Positions 30,329 to 38,798 of a stretch of DNA of 40,272 nt are shown here, in pieces. Positions within the stretch are counted from its first letter, which is position 1. Each line of letters begins with the position of its first letter. Origin of the DNA: a virus. Position numbers and translations under genes: made by a program. The notes under the pieces are model-generated. The model saw nothing but the letters and a program-made list of their open reading frames with translations. It had not been told where the DNA came from and did no database searches. The stretch is taken from IMG/VR virus record IMGVR_UViG_3300033143_004486, positions 1 to 40,272 of that record. One strand, 5' to 3'.

Positions 30329-31210
30329 ATGAGGAAGTTTATTGCTTTTATTTTTGTCGCCCTCTTATTGATGGTGACAGTACAACCAGCTCATGCGTTG
30401 TATGGGTTGGAGAAGTTTTGGGGCGCGGTATATGATGAAAACGGAAACATTCGGACAGATGTTGATACGGTAACGGTGTGGACAGAAGACACTACTACCG
30501 TGGCGACTGTTTATTCTGATAATGTTGGGACATCATTAACAAACCCCATAACAACCGGCTTAAGTGACGGGATCTTTGAGTTTTATAGTGCTACTTCCGA
30601 ATTTGATGTTTTAATTGAGGCTGGAAGCAGGGCTACGTTGCTTGAGGATTGGTCTACATCGAGCAAACACGACATCGTGATTGACACCCAGGTCGCAACT
30701 GATAGGGTTATGCGTTTCTTGCCCAATGAGTTTATAGGCTATGACTGGGATAGTGGCGATAATCTTGGGAAACAGTCGGCAATAGTTCTCTTGACTTCAA
30801 CTGCTCCTGCTCTTGGCGTAAGAAATGACGCATCTTGTCTTATCTGGTTGGATGCAACAGAAACCTATGCTCAGGTGACTTTCAAAGTACCTGACGATTA
30901 TATTTCGGAAGGCACGTTTAGGGCTTTCACGGATTATAATACAGGTTCCGACCATCCAAACATCCAGTACCGCGTTTTTATTAATTCCGATGGTACCGTG
31001 TGGGACGTCAGCTATACAACCCAAACAAAGGTTGATCCTGCTGGAACCGCGGGAACGCCAGAGTTAACAGCCTTACCTATCACAACCGATTTTGCTTCAT
31101 TGGCGGCAGGTGAGATTGTTACTTTTGCTGTTACCAGGGATAATATCGATACATCTGCGGCTGAACTGGAATTGTATTATGTTGAATTTAGCTACAGCGC
31201 TAAAAATTAA
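30329..31210 (+). CDS. Signal-peptide protein following the capsid gene
   Basis: 293 residues. Residues 1-23 look like a Sec signal peptide (MRKFIAFIFVALLLMVTVQPAHA). Two beta-rich domains follow: about 24-120 (GAVYDENGNIRTDVDTVTVW..., carboxypeptidase/Ig-like) and about 130-293 (jelly-roll-like). A decoration protein would be expected here, but the export signal suggests another destination. Ribosome site GGGAGG. Overlaps the O-antigen-like gene by 32 bases. Confidence 0.65.
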   Translation: MRKFIAFIFVALLLMVTVQPAHALYGLEKFWGAVYDENGNIRTDVDTVTVWTEDTTTVATVYSDNVGTSLTNPITTGLSDGIFEFYSATSEFDVLIEAGSRATLLEDWSTSSKHDIVIDTQVATDRVMRFLPNEFIGYDWDSGDNLGKQSAIVLLTSTAPALGVRNDASCLIWLDATETYAQVTFKVPDDYISEGTFRAFTDYNTGSDHPNIQYRVFINSDGTVWDVSYTTQTKVDPAGTAGTPELTALPITTDFASLAAGEIVTFAVTRDNIDTSAAELELYYVEFSYSAKN

Positions 31211-32387
31211 AGAATGGGGGCGGGTTAACAAATCCGCCCTCGTTTTTCTCCTGGCCATGGCTTTCTGCATCCTTGGCCTTTATCCTGCAAAGCAGTTATT
31301 CTGGATGAAATGCTGGATAGCAGAATGGGCAATAATAGCCTTCATCGGATTGGTTTACATCAAAGAAAAATGGCTTAAGGTTATTCTTTTTTGGTGCTTG
31401 TTTAGGCTTATTTACAATTACAGCTTTGAATCTTTTGTTGTATTTCATTACATTTTTTTATTTCTGCTGGTCTATCAGATAATTCAAAATACCTTGGATG
31501 TCGATTGTAAGTATGTGGTAATAAACGGGTTATGCGTAATTATGTTAATCCAATTAGCATATATGTACTTACAGTATTTTAAATTAGACCCGATATTTCA
31601 GGATATAGGGCAGGCTCGGATAGGAAACGAAACGATAGACGTAACAAAAAATGTTAAAGATTTTGTAGTGGGGACTTGGGGTCATACAAACTTTTCGGGC
31701 GCAAGTTTGGCGATGGTTATCCCTTTATTCTTTCGCAAAAAATGGAATCTATTTTTGTTGCCATTGGGATACATGTTATTTTTAACAAAATCCTTAGGCG
31801 CTATAGGCGCTTTATTTATCGGAATTATGTTCTTTGTCATATTTAACCTGAAATTAAAGAAATGGCTGAAATTCTTTATTATCTCGCTTGTATTGTTAAG
31901 TGGATTTACATATGCCGTAAAGTACGAGAAGCAATATTTGAGCTTCGATAACCCCAGGACGGCATACTTAAGGCCGGTTGTTCAATATGTTAAAATTCGG
32001 CCAGTCATAGGGTGGGGCTTAGGTCAATATAAATTTGCTTACCACGCCATTCGGCGCGCCATAGCGAATGATAATCGGTCGAGAGCTACTAATCCTGGGA
32101 ATCGATCCCATTTACATTTTGAACTTATTGAATGGGTGTTTGAAGCTGGAATCGTAGGGGGAATGTTGATTTTAGGATATTTTACACATTTATTTATACA
32201 ATTTATAAAATTTAAGAGTTATTTCGGGTTGATATTAATGACGGGGATAATAATATCTTTAGCAAATTCATGCTCAACGTTTAGTTTTCACACCCCTATT
32301 GCATGGATATTTTTAATATATTTAGTGTTTCTCAAAAAGGAGGTAATCCAGAATGTTAATCAAATACACGGGACCAAAGCCGTCTAA
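31179..32387 (+). CDS. O-antigen ligase/polymerase-like membrane protein (Wzy_C type)
   Basis: About 402 residues from the ATG at 31179, chosen since the longer frame upstream is only the shadow of the previous gene. About ten hydrophobic spans. Around residues 270-330 lies the large loop with VIGWGLGQYKFAYH and NRSHLHFELIEWVFEAG, the pattern of O-antigen ligase (PF04932) proteins (GxGxGxY ... H-L-E-x-G). Such enzymes join or polymerise surface polysaccharide in the periplasm. In a phage it could change host LPS or capsule to block reinfection. It is embedded in the head-gene operon and overlaps both neighbours. Confidence 0.8.
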   Translation: MLNLATALKIKEWGRVNKSALVFLLAMAFCILGLYPAKQLFWMKCWIAEWAIIAFIGLVYIKEKWLKVILFWCLFRLIYNYSFESFVVFHYIFLFLLVYQIIQNTLDVDCKYVVINGLCVIMLIQLAYMYLQYFKLDPIFQDIGQARIGNETIDVTKNVKDFVVGTWGHTNFSGASLAMVIPLFFRKKWNLFLLPLGYMLFLTKSLGAIGALFIGIMFFVIFNLKLKKWLKFFIISLVLLSGFTYAVKYEKQYLSFDNPRTAYLRPVVQYVKIRPVIGWGLGQYKFAYHAIRRAIANDNRSRATNPGNRSHLHFELIEWVFEAGIVGGMLILGYFTHLFIQFIKFKSYFGLILMTGIIISLANSCSTFSFHTPIAWIFLIYLVFLKKEVIQNVNQIHGTKAV

Positions 32388-32598
32388 AAGGATGGAATTC
32401 AACAATGCTACATATTACTTCACACCCACATGTGAGGTTAAAAACCCTGAACATCTGCGCGCTTTACTGCATACAGACATGAAAGGGTTGTTTGAGGTGG
32501 TTAAGGAAGCTCCAGCTGCTCCTACAGGTAATGTATCAGAGAGCGATACAAAGCCCGAAACCACAAAAAAACGTAGTAAATATTACAAGGATAAATAA
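32353..32598 (+). CDS. Small 81-residue head/neck-associated protein
   Basis: MLIKYTGPKPSKRMEFNNATYYFTP... is a small beta-rich domain with a Thr/Lys-rich tail. Ribosome site AAGGAGG. The pattern is common between capsid and adaptor genes in phages; exact role unknown. Confidence 0.6.
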   Translation: MLIKYTGPKPSKRMEFNNATYYFTPTCEVKNPEHLRALLHTDMKGLFEVVKEAPAAPTGNVSESDTKPETTKKRSKYYKDK

Positions 32599-33215
32599 TG
32601 TCAATTACAGCCGTAGAATTAAGAACAATTGGTAACGAACGTACAGGCAGGGCTGAATCTCAGTCCGATATTGATAAATTCGTAAAATCCTGGGTAGCTG
32701 ATTTAACGTCCCGCGGGATTACTTTAGAGGCGGAGGAAACCGTTAACTTCGTTGATGAACAGCCGAATTACATTGAATCGGCATTCACTAACAATTTTAA
32801 GAAAATTGACGCTATTACTGTGATGCATACCGACAACACGGAAAGCCCGCCATTGCGTGAAATTTCGTGGCAGAGGTATAAAGAACGGGTATCTCAGGAT
32901 ACAGCGCCAGGCAAGCCGAAAGAATACGCCAGATTTAACGAAACTATTTATGTCTGGCCAAATGTAGATGCTGATACATATGACGAGATGAAGATATCAG
33001 GTACAATCTATCACGCCGATTCGACAATAATAAGTTATGCCGACAGATTCAGGGAATGCGGAATTCAGTACATTATTTTTAAGATTTACGAGAAATACGG
33101 TTTAATTAAGTCGAAGGGTGTCGTGCATACAGCGCTTTATAAATCTGAATTTGATAAATTATTCAGCGATCAGAATACAAAGGAAAATCATACTGTCAGG
33201 TATAATGACATTTAG
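32598..33215 (+). CDS. Head-tail adaptor, P22 gp4-like
   Basis: 205 residues. Helical N-terminus (SDIDKFVKSWVADLTSRG) then YIESAFTNNFKKIDAI, EISWQRYKERV, YARFNETIYVWPNVD and a helical C-terminus (FRECGIQYIIFKIYEKYG). This pattern fits neck proteins that sit between portal and nozzle. TAATG overlap with the previous gene. Confidence 0.65.
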   Translation: MSITAVELRTIGNERTGRAESQSDIDKFVKSWVADLTSRGITLEAEETVNFVDEQPNYIESAFTNNFKKIDAITVMHTDNTESPPLREISWQRYKERVSQDTAPGKPKEYARFNETIYVWPNVDADTYDEMKISGTIYHADSTIISYADRFRECGIQYIIFKIYEKYGLIKSKGVVHTALYKSEFDKLFSDQNTKENHTVRYNDI

Positions 33216-33226
33216 GGGGTGGAATT

Positions 33227-33928
33227 ATGGCTTTAACGAATCCGTTTGATACCGCGACTCCAGCGGGCTCCGACAATCCGACCGCTGGGGATGATAGAAT
33301 TCGTGAACTAAAGGACGCTATCGTTGAACGGGAAGGGCAGGATCATTACTGGCCTGATTCGGGCACGGTTTACGATGATGATGATTGCGGATTGCATAGC
33401 AAGGTCAGTCTTTTGGTTCAAGGTGCTGACGCTTCCGCCAAGGCAAATGCAATTGTTCTTTACGGGAAAGATGTTGGTGGAAAATGTGAAGCCCATTTGA
33501 TCGATGAAGACAGTAATGTTGTTCAGTTAACATCCGCAGGGGAAGTGAACGCTGCAAGTGAATTCGTGACAGGCGATTTGCTGTTTTCCTCCGTAACAAC
33601 TGCACACACGGGCTGGACAAACGTCACAGCGACTTATGCGAATAGGCATATCAGGGTTGGCAATACGGAATTGGGTACAGGCGGAAGCGCTACATTGGCT
33701 GGTGCGACATCAGGTCATACCTTGCAAGAATCTGAAATTCCCGCGCATACCCATAGTTATGACGCTCATTCAGGTGGGTCAACAACAGGTAATGGCGGAA
33801 ATAGCAATATTAATCCAGATGGGGATACAACGGGTAGCAAGGGTGGCGGCGGTTCCCACTCCCATGCTTTGACAAGCGTAGCGAATACGCCCTTATATGT
33901 GGATGTTAGAGTTTTCAAGAAGGATTAA
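33227..33928 (+). CDS. Tail-collar / receptor-tip-like protein with HxH motifs
   Basis: 233 residues. The N-terminus NPFDTATPAGSDNPTAGDDRIRELKDAIVER resembles phage fibre base modules. The C-terminus contains EIPAHTHSYDAH...GSHSHALTSV and ends PLYVDVRVFKKD, as in collar and long-fibre tip domains that bind iron through HxH. No signal peptide, unlike the exported fibres. Probably a virion fibre or collar. Confidence 0.8.
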   Translation: MALTNPFDTATPAGSDNPTAGDDRIRELKDAIVEREGQDHYWPDSGTVYDDDDCGLHSKVSLLVQGADASAKANAIVLYGKDVGGKCEAHLIDEDSNVVQLTSAGEVNAASEFVTGDLLFSSVTTAHTGWTNVTATYANRHIRVGNTELGTGGSATLAGATSGHTLQESEIPAHTHSYDAHSGGSTTGNGGNSNINPDGDTTGSKGGGGSHSHALTSVANTPLYVDVRVFKKD

Positions 33929-33945
33929 CAGAAAGGCAGGCATAA

Positions 33946-34308
33946 ATGGGAAATCCATTGGCTTTTTTTAAAAAAAACGGCAAGGCAAAAAAGAATCAAG
34001 CATTAAAAGAACGCGTCCTAAAGAATCGGGAAGGCGTTCTTGATGCTTTCGCGGAGAATATCAAAGGGGCAAGAGCATGCCCTTTTCTTGTGGGACAAAA
34101 ATGTATTGGCGGTCTTTGTGAACTTTTTGGAGAATACCAGAATATTACTCCTGAAGGCAAAAAAATGACTTATCATCGTTGCAATATTAATCAAACAACA
34201 AACCTTTTAATTGAAAACGCCAATTTGACAAGGCAATTAATTCAAGAGCAACGCCAGACACAGAAATTATTAATTGCTATTTACGAAAGCAAGGGTGGTG
34301 GAAAGTGA
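33946..34308 (+). CDS. 120-residue cysteine-containing protein
   Basis: ACPFLVGQKCIGGLCELFGEY and a later HRC give four cysteines, perhaps a metal or Fe-S site. A basic N-terminus and a helical, Gln-rich C-terminus. Unknown role inside the tail cassette. Confidence 0.6.
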   Translation: MGNPLAFFKKNGKAKKNQALKERVLKNREGVLDAFAENIKGARACPFLVGQKCIGGLCELFGEYQNITPEGKKMTYHRCNINQTTNLLIENANLTRQLIQEQRQTQKLLIAIYESKGGGK

Positions 34309-34502
34309 ACCCAGAAACCAAACGTATCCTGAAAAAAAATCTTGAAGATATTAGCAAAGAGAAGAAAAGGCTTGAATTCGATCTAACGGCAGTCACGCGA
34401 AATATTGGCAGCAGTGAAACAAGGAAAAAATATCTTGAAGCAAAAATTCAAAGCCTCAATAAACAAACGCAAGAGATTGTGAATGATATAAATGGCAAAT
34501 AA
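34305..34502 (+). CDS. Small coiled-coil protein
   Basis: 65 residues, GTG start overlapping the previous stop; highly charged helix (LKKNLEDISKEKKRLEFDL...). Overlaps the nozzle gene by 11 bases. Could be a chaperone or assembly factor. Confidence 0.55.
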   Translation: MNPETKRILKKNLEDISKEKKRLEFDLTAVTRNIGSSETRKKYLEAKIQSLNKQTQEIVNDINGK

Positions 34503-36693
34503 ACCTTTTGGAATATTGAGCCCGACATCAGGTATAAAGCAGGATTATCCGTCAATTTTGCTTAAGGATGCCTATATGCCAGATGAGAGTGATGATATCG
34601 ATAACGTCTGGTTTAAGGATGGTGAGATTCACAGCATCCGGAAGAGGGTTAAAGAATTCACGCAGCAATTAGATGATCCGATCCTATATTCTGAGCAATA
34701 CTGGAAAAAAGACGAAACATTTAAATTGATGGCGGCCACGAAGCGGGATATTGTTTATCGTGATGCCGCAAATGATAGGTATGTATTTGTTACGCCTCAA
34801 TATAGTACTGGCGTTCTCAGGGTGGAGAACGGGTCAGCGGAAGTATACGGAGGGCTCAATCTCGATGATTGTGATGATGACGGGGTGGCTTGGGCGGACG
34901 GTTCTGGCGGGGATGTCACTGTTTCACGTGAAACAACCGAGAAAAAAGAGAATACTGCTTCTGTGAAAATGATAGTTGATGCAGCCGCGGGGGTTGAATT
35001 ATTGGCTTACCACGATATTGCGGCTGTCAACTTATCAACTTATGATGCTATTGGCTTTTGGTTTTATTCAAGCGTGGCGTTAGCTGCTGGAGATTTAAAG
35101 TTTTACATGGATGACACGGCTGGTTGTGGATCCCCGATAGAAACTATTGATTTACCTGAAATTGCTGCGACTACATGGACATGGGTTGAAATCGATATGG
35201 ACGATCCTTCATTGTGTACTGCTATTGTATCGCTTGGGATATACCAGGCCGTTGATAAAGGCGCTATGACGCTCTACATCGACCAAATAGTGGCAGGCGA
35301 CTGGGAAGGTCAGCTAAACGCGAACGATTTTATTACAATTGGGACAACTTATTCAACTGACGACACATGGTATGAGGTTTCCGCGGTTACAGATACCCAC
35401 ATTACCTTAACGGCTGTTTACGCTGGCTCTACGGCTTACCAGCAGGCATATTTAGCCCGCCAGACATATACGGGCGGAAATACGGATTTTTGGAAAAGCG
35501 TCACATTTAATGACAATTGGCTGGTCACAAACGGCGTTGACAATATACAAACATATGACGGTTCTGGTCAAGCCGCGGATTTATCAGGAAGCCCTCCTAA
35601 AGCCCGTGAAATTACCGTCTATGAGAACTATGTTATAGTTGGTAATATTCAGCCAGGGGAGCCGTATACATATCAATGGTGTGCCATTGGGGATGAAACA
35701 AACTGGTCAACAGGAGATAGCGGGTCTAACGAAATAGATGACTATTTCTTAATCAAGGGATTCGCTAAAAACAGCGGATTTTTGATTATCTTAACGGAAC
35801 GTACGCTCGAGCGTGTTTGGCTTGTTGGCGGCGATCTTGTTTTTAATAAGAAACGCATAACATCCGATTGCGGGGCATGGGCATCCAGGTCAATAATCGA
35901 GACAAACAGTGCGATATATTTTTACGCGCCTGACAACACTTTCAGGAAATTTACAGGATTAACTTGGGAATCTATTTCACGTCCATTCGATAAATACATC
36001 AAGGATATTCATCCAGCATATGAGAAAAGTATTACGGTAACATACATCGAGGAACATGACGTTATTCTTTGGGCTGTCCCTGATTCAACAAGCACGGGAA
36101 GATTGAACCAGGTGCTTTGTTATGATTTAAAAAAACCTATAGGTGTCGATAGTTGGTCAAAATTCGCAATGGAAGTAATGGCCTTCGGGTTTTATGAGGT
36201 TGAGGATACGGAAACATGGGATACTTGGTCGTTTGCGACATGGGATTCAATCACATGGGATAGGTGGGATACGAGAACAGGCTTCGAGGGAGCCCCGCGG
36301 GAATTATGTACGGATTATAGCGGAGATACTTTTAGGTTGTTTGCTTCTGAAACGGATAACGGGGATTCGTTTACAAGGAAATTTGTATTATCAACATCGC
36401 TCTCTAAAAATAAAAGCAGCCTGCAATATGTTAAGCGATTAATTAAAGCGAGATTAATATTCAGAAACGAAGAGGCGGGTACAGTAAACGTTTACATTAA
36501 ACGTGATTTTGAAGGCTCGTATCAGTCTGCTGGCTCGGTGTCTCTCGACGGAAGTGAAGATTTTTTGTTTCTTGATGTTTACATGAATTATTCAGGAAAA
36601 AACTTTATTTTTAAATTTGAAGCGACAAATAGATTCAGATTTATTGGTATGATTTTTGATGAGGAGTCGTTTAGCATCGAGGGGAATAGATGA
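34492..36693 (+). CDS. Tail nozzle/hub protein (P22 gp10-like) with an inserted jelly-roll domain
   Basis: 733 residues. The N-terminus FGILSPTSGIKQDYPSILLK and the WD/beta-propeller-like second half (VYENYVIVGNIQPGEPYTYQ, GFAKNSGFLIILTERTLERVW, AIYFYAPDNTFRKFTG, VILWAVPDSTS) suit a podoviral nozzle. Residues ~120-270 look like an inserted carbohydrate-binding jelly roll (DDCDDDGVAWADGSGGDVTV..., GFWFYSSVALAAGDLKFYMDD, AMTLYIDQIVAGDWEG). Tryptophan-rich repeats (TWDTWSFATWDSITWDRWDT) occur near residue 575. Confidence 0.75.
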   Translation: MANKPFGILSPTSGIKQDYPSILLKDAYMPDESDDIDNVWFKDGEIHSIRKRVKEFTQQLDDPILYSEQYWKKDETFKLMAATKRDIVYRDAANDRYVFVTPQYSTGVLRVENGSAEVYGGLNLDDCDDDGVAWADGSGGDVTVSRETTEKKENTASVKMIVDAAAGVELLAYHDIAAVNLSTYDAIGFWFYSSVALAAGDLKFYMDDTAGCGSPIETIDLPEIAATTWTWVEIDMDDPSLCTAIVSLGIYQAVDKGAMTLYIDQIVAGDWEGQLNANDFITIGTTYSTDDTWYEVSAVTDTHITLTAVYAGSTAYQQAYLARQTYTGGNTDFWKSVTFNDNWLVTNGVDNIQTYDGSGQAADLSGSPPKAREITVYENYVIVGNIQPGEPYTYQWCAIGDETNWSTGDSGSNEIDDYFLIKGFAKNSGFLIILTERTLERVWLVGGDLVFNKKRITSDCGAWASRSIIETNSAIYFYAPDNTFRKFTGLTWESISRPFDKYIKDIHPAYEKSITVTYIEEHDVILWAVPDSTSTGRLNQVLCYDLKKPIGVDSWSKFAMEVMAFGFYEVEDTETWDTWSFATWDSITWDRWDTRTGFEGAPRELCTDYSGDTFRLFASETDNGDSFTRKFVLSTSLSKNKSSLQYVKRLIKARLIFRNEEAGTVNVYIKRDFEGSYQSAGSVSLDGSEDFLFLDVYMNYSGKNFIFKFEATNRFRFIGMIFDEESFSIEGNR

Positions 36694-37094
36694 AAACGCC
36701 CAAAACAATAATTGCCCCTGACGCATCAAATATAAAAGACGAGGAAGTCCGCAGGGTTTTAGAACAAATTTTTACATTACTTGAGTTAAACCACAAAGAT
36801 TACCGCGACGACTTATCTTTAGATGTGGTTATATTGCCAGTCAATGACACAACCCCGTCGGTGAGAGACAAGAAAACCTTTGTAACAGCAAATACCGCGG
36901 GGACGGCAATCACGGATTTTGATGACGCGCAAGACGGGCAAAGAATAATAATTATTTGTAACGACGTGAATACTTCTATAGCTGATGCTGGAAATTTTAA
37001 GTTGTCAGCGGCTTGGGCGCCGAATGCCGACGACACAATATCATTGGTTCATTACGGAGGCACGTGGTATGAATACGGTCGAGCGACGAATTAA
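36690..37094 (+). CDS. Small virion-type protein
   Basis: 134 residues. A helical start (DEEVRRVLEQIFTLLELNHK) then a beta-rich end with NTAGTAITDFDDAQDGQRI, typical of small phage fibre or spike adaptors. ATGA overlap with the nozzle gene. Confidence 0.6.
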   Translation: MKTPKTIIAPDASNIKDEEVRRVLEQIFTLLELNHKDYRDDLSLDVVILPVNDTTPSVRDKKTFVTANTAGTAITDFDDAQDGQRIIIICNDVNTSIADAGNFKLSAAWAPNADDTISLVHYGGTWYEYGRATN

Positions 37095-37374
37095 AAATAA
37101 AATATTTTATTTCCTTTTAGGTTTTTTAATCTTTTTTTCTTTAGCACCTTATAAATCAAATGCAAAATTGAGGGAAAGTGAAATAGAGGCCTTCGAATGC
37201 GTAGACAGATGTGCGGAAATAGAAAATGCCGAAGATGTTGAGTATATTTATTGTTATGAAAAGGCATGCGGGTGTGAGGTGAAAATTGGATGGTTAGATT
37301 GCAGGGGTAAATCTTATGAAGAATGGCGAGAGCACAAAGAAAAGGATAAGAAAAATGTTGACAGAGACATCTAA
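37069..37374 (+). CDS. Exported cysteine-rich protein within the tail cassette
   Basis: 101 residues from the ATG at 37069, with GGAGG eight bases upstream. Basic N-terminus and hydrophobic span (IFYFLLGFLIFFSLAP), cleavage possible near KSNA. The mature part has six cysteines (FECVDRC, YCYEKACGC, LDC), probably disulphide-bonded, so it should act outside the cytoplasm. Overlaps the previous gene. Unknown family. Confidence 0.6.
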   Translation: MNTVERRIKNKIFYFLLGFLIFFSLAPYKSNAKLRESEIEAFECVDRCAEIENAEDVEYIYCYEKACGCEVKIGWLDCRGKSYEEWREHKEKDKKNVDRDI

Positions 37375-37789
37375 AGTAACAATCTCAACCACCGACGCGG
37401 AACATTTCAAAAAGATTTTTTCGCTAATCCCAAAAATCAAGGATGCTCCGTATACAGAAAAGGAATTCAAGGTTTGGTGGATTAAAAATTATCTCCCTAC
37501 TACTTTTCGTGTTTGGATAGAAACCGACGACGACGGAAAAGAAGTTTACAGCTTTGTAATAGCGCAAATTGTTAAGCCTATGCTTGACGACGAGGTTTTT
37601 ATTTTGCTTGCATCTGGTGATCCTGAGTCGGGATGTGGTCAAGAATTAATGGATCGGGTTGAGGGTTGGGCAAGGATTAAAGGAATAAAAAAAATAAGCG
37701 CGTATATTTATCGCAGTCCAGAAGGATTTTGTAAAAAATACAGTTTTTCAAAAGGATTTACAGAGATATTCAAGTCTCTGAAATATTAA
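37355..37789 (+). CDS. GNAT-like acetyltransferase fold protein
   Basis: 144 residues. TFRVWIETDDDGKEVYSFVI, VFILLASGDPESGCGQELMD and VEGWARIKGIKKISAYIYRS resemble the GNAT core, with the usual acetyl-CoA loop weak. Similar proteins occur beside internal-protein genes of podoviruses. Start behind AAGGA; overlaps the previous gene by 20 bases. Confidence 0.6.
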   Translation: MLTETSKVTISTTDAEHFKKIFSLIPKIKDAPYTEKEFKVWWIKNYLPTTFRVWIETDDDGKEVYSFVIAQIVKPMLDDEVFILLASGDPESGCGQELMDRVEGWARIKGIKKISAYIYRSPEGFCKKYSFSKGFTEIFKSLKY

Positions 37790-37800
37790 GGAGATAGCTA

Positions 37801-38619
37801 ATGGCTGGAAACTATAAGAAAGAGCTTCCTGGTCCAACAGAGTTAACGACACCTGCGCAGAAACAAGGGCGACAGTATCTTGCGGACGAATTAAAAAATA
37901 AAAAAGTTACTCCATATGGGGGTCGGTTGAGTGCGGATAGACCTGAATATGAGGGCAATATTCCTGGATTGGTAGATACTTATGCTGGTCGTGGAGCATC
38001 GCCATTAATTCAATCTGCGCAAGATCAGCTACGAAAAACGATTGAAGGTGAATATGATCCGCGGACATCTCCATATTATGCTTCATATCGCGATGAAGCG
38101 ATGCGGAATTTCGGAGATCTCCAGACAGCAATTAAGCAAAGCGCTCAGATGGGCGGGGGGTTAAAATCCTCAGGTAGAGTTAAACAGGAATTTCGTGCGG
38201 GCAGAGATGTTGGTATGGATTTAAACAGTGTGCTTGGTGGATTATATGAGGCGGAAAGAGGCAGACAATTGGGAGCTATTCCACAAGCTCAGGCATTAAC
38301 GGAATATACCGAGGGTGCGCCGCTCAGGACATTGCAAGCCATTATGGGCGCTGGTGGATATCAATCATCGGTAGAACAAGCGGATCTCGATAGAATGTAT
38401 CAAGAATTTCAGAGGCAGCAGGCTGAGGAAAAAGTCCCTCTTGGCATTGCGGAATTTTTAGCAAGCCCAAGTAATTATGCCTATTACCAAAAAGAGTACG
38501 AACCATACACAACGACAAGACAGAAAGCAGCCCGTTATCTTGACCCGGGGGGCGGATTTATGGGGATGTATGGAGAAAATGAGCAAAAGAAGAATCCACT
38601 AGGCAGTATATTGAGTTGA
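37801..38619 (+). CDS. Internal virion protein candidate 1
   Basis: 272 residues; Gln/Ala-rich and helical (QSAQDQLRKTIEGEYDPRTS, LNSVLGGLYEAERGRQLGAI). Strong ribosome site (AAGGAG). Followed by other injection-type genes; probably packed in the capsid and ejected. Confidence 0.6.
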   Translation: MAGNYKKELPGPTELTTPAQKQGRQYLADELKNKKVTPYGGRLSADRPEYEGNIPGLVDTYAGRGASPLIQSAQDQLRKTIEGEYDPRTSPYYASYRDEAMRNFGDLQTAIKQSAQMGGGLKSSGRVKQEFRAGRDVGMDLNSVLGGLYEAERGRQLGAIPQAQALTEYTEGAPLRTLQAIMGAGGYQSSVEQADLDRMYQEFQRQQAEEKVPLGIAEFLASPSNYAYYQKEYEPYTTTRQKAARYLDPGGGFMGMYGENEQKKNPLGSILS

Positions 38620-38644
38620 AATAATTAAATATGGAGGGATGAAC

Positions 38645-38797
38645 ATGGTAGGAATCTTAGCGGGGGTGATGAAAGCATTAAAAGCGATTCAGATGCTAAA
38701 AGGTCTTAAGTCGTTAAAAGGAAATAAACAGGAAGACGCATCAAAGATCGGTCAGGCAATGGGAACTTCGCAACCAAATATCTACAGGAGACGATAA
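38645..38797 (+). CDS. Cationic amphipathic 50-residue protein
   Basis: MVGILAGVMKALKAIQMLKG followed by LKSLKGNKQ: an amphipathic, lysine-rich helix like membrane-active peptides. Start chosen six bases after GGAGGG. Lies between two internal-protein genes; could be a small ejection or membrane-permeabilising component. Confidence 0.55.
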   Translation: MVGILAGVMKALKAIQMLKGLKSLKGNKQEDASKIGQAMGTSQPNIYRRR

Positions 38798-38798
38798 G

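Noticed and set aside
31092-31178. Earlier start for the O-antigen-like gene
   Set aside because: The extra 29 residues overlap the conserved end of the previous gene and look like its out-of-frame shadow; the ATG at 31179 gives a normal membrane-protein start.
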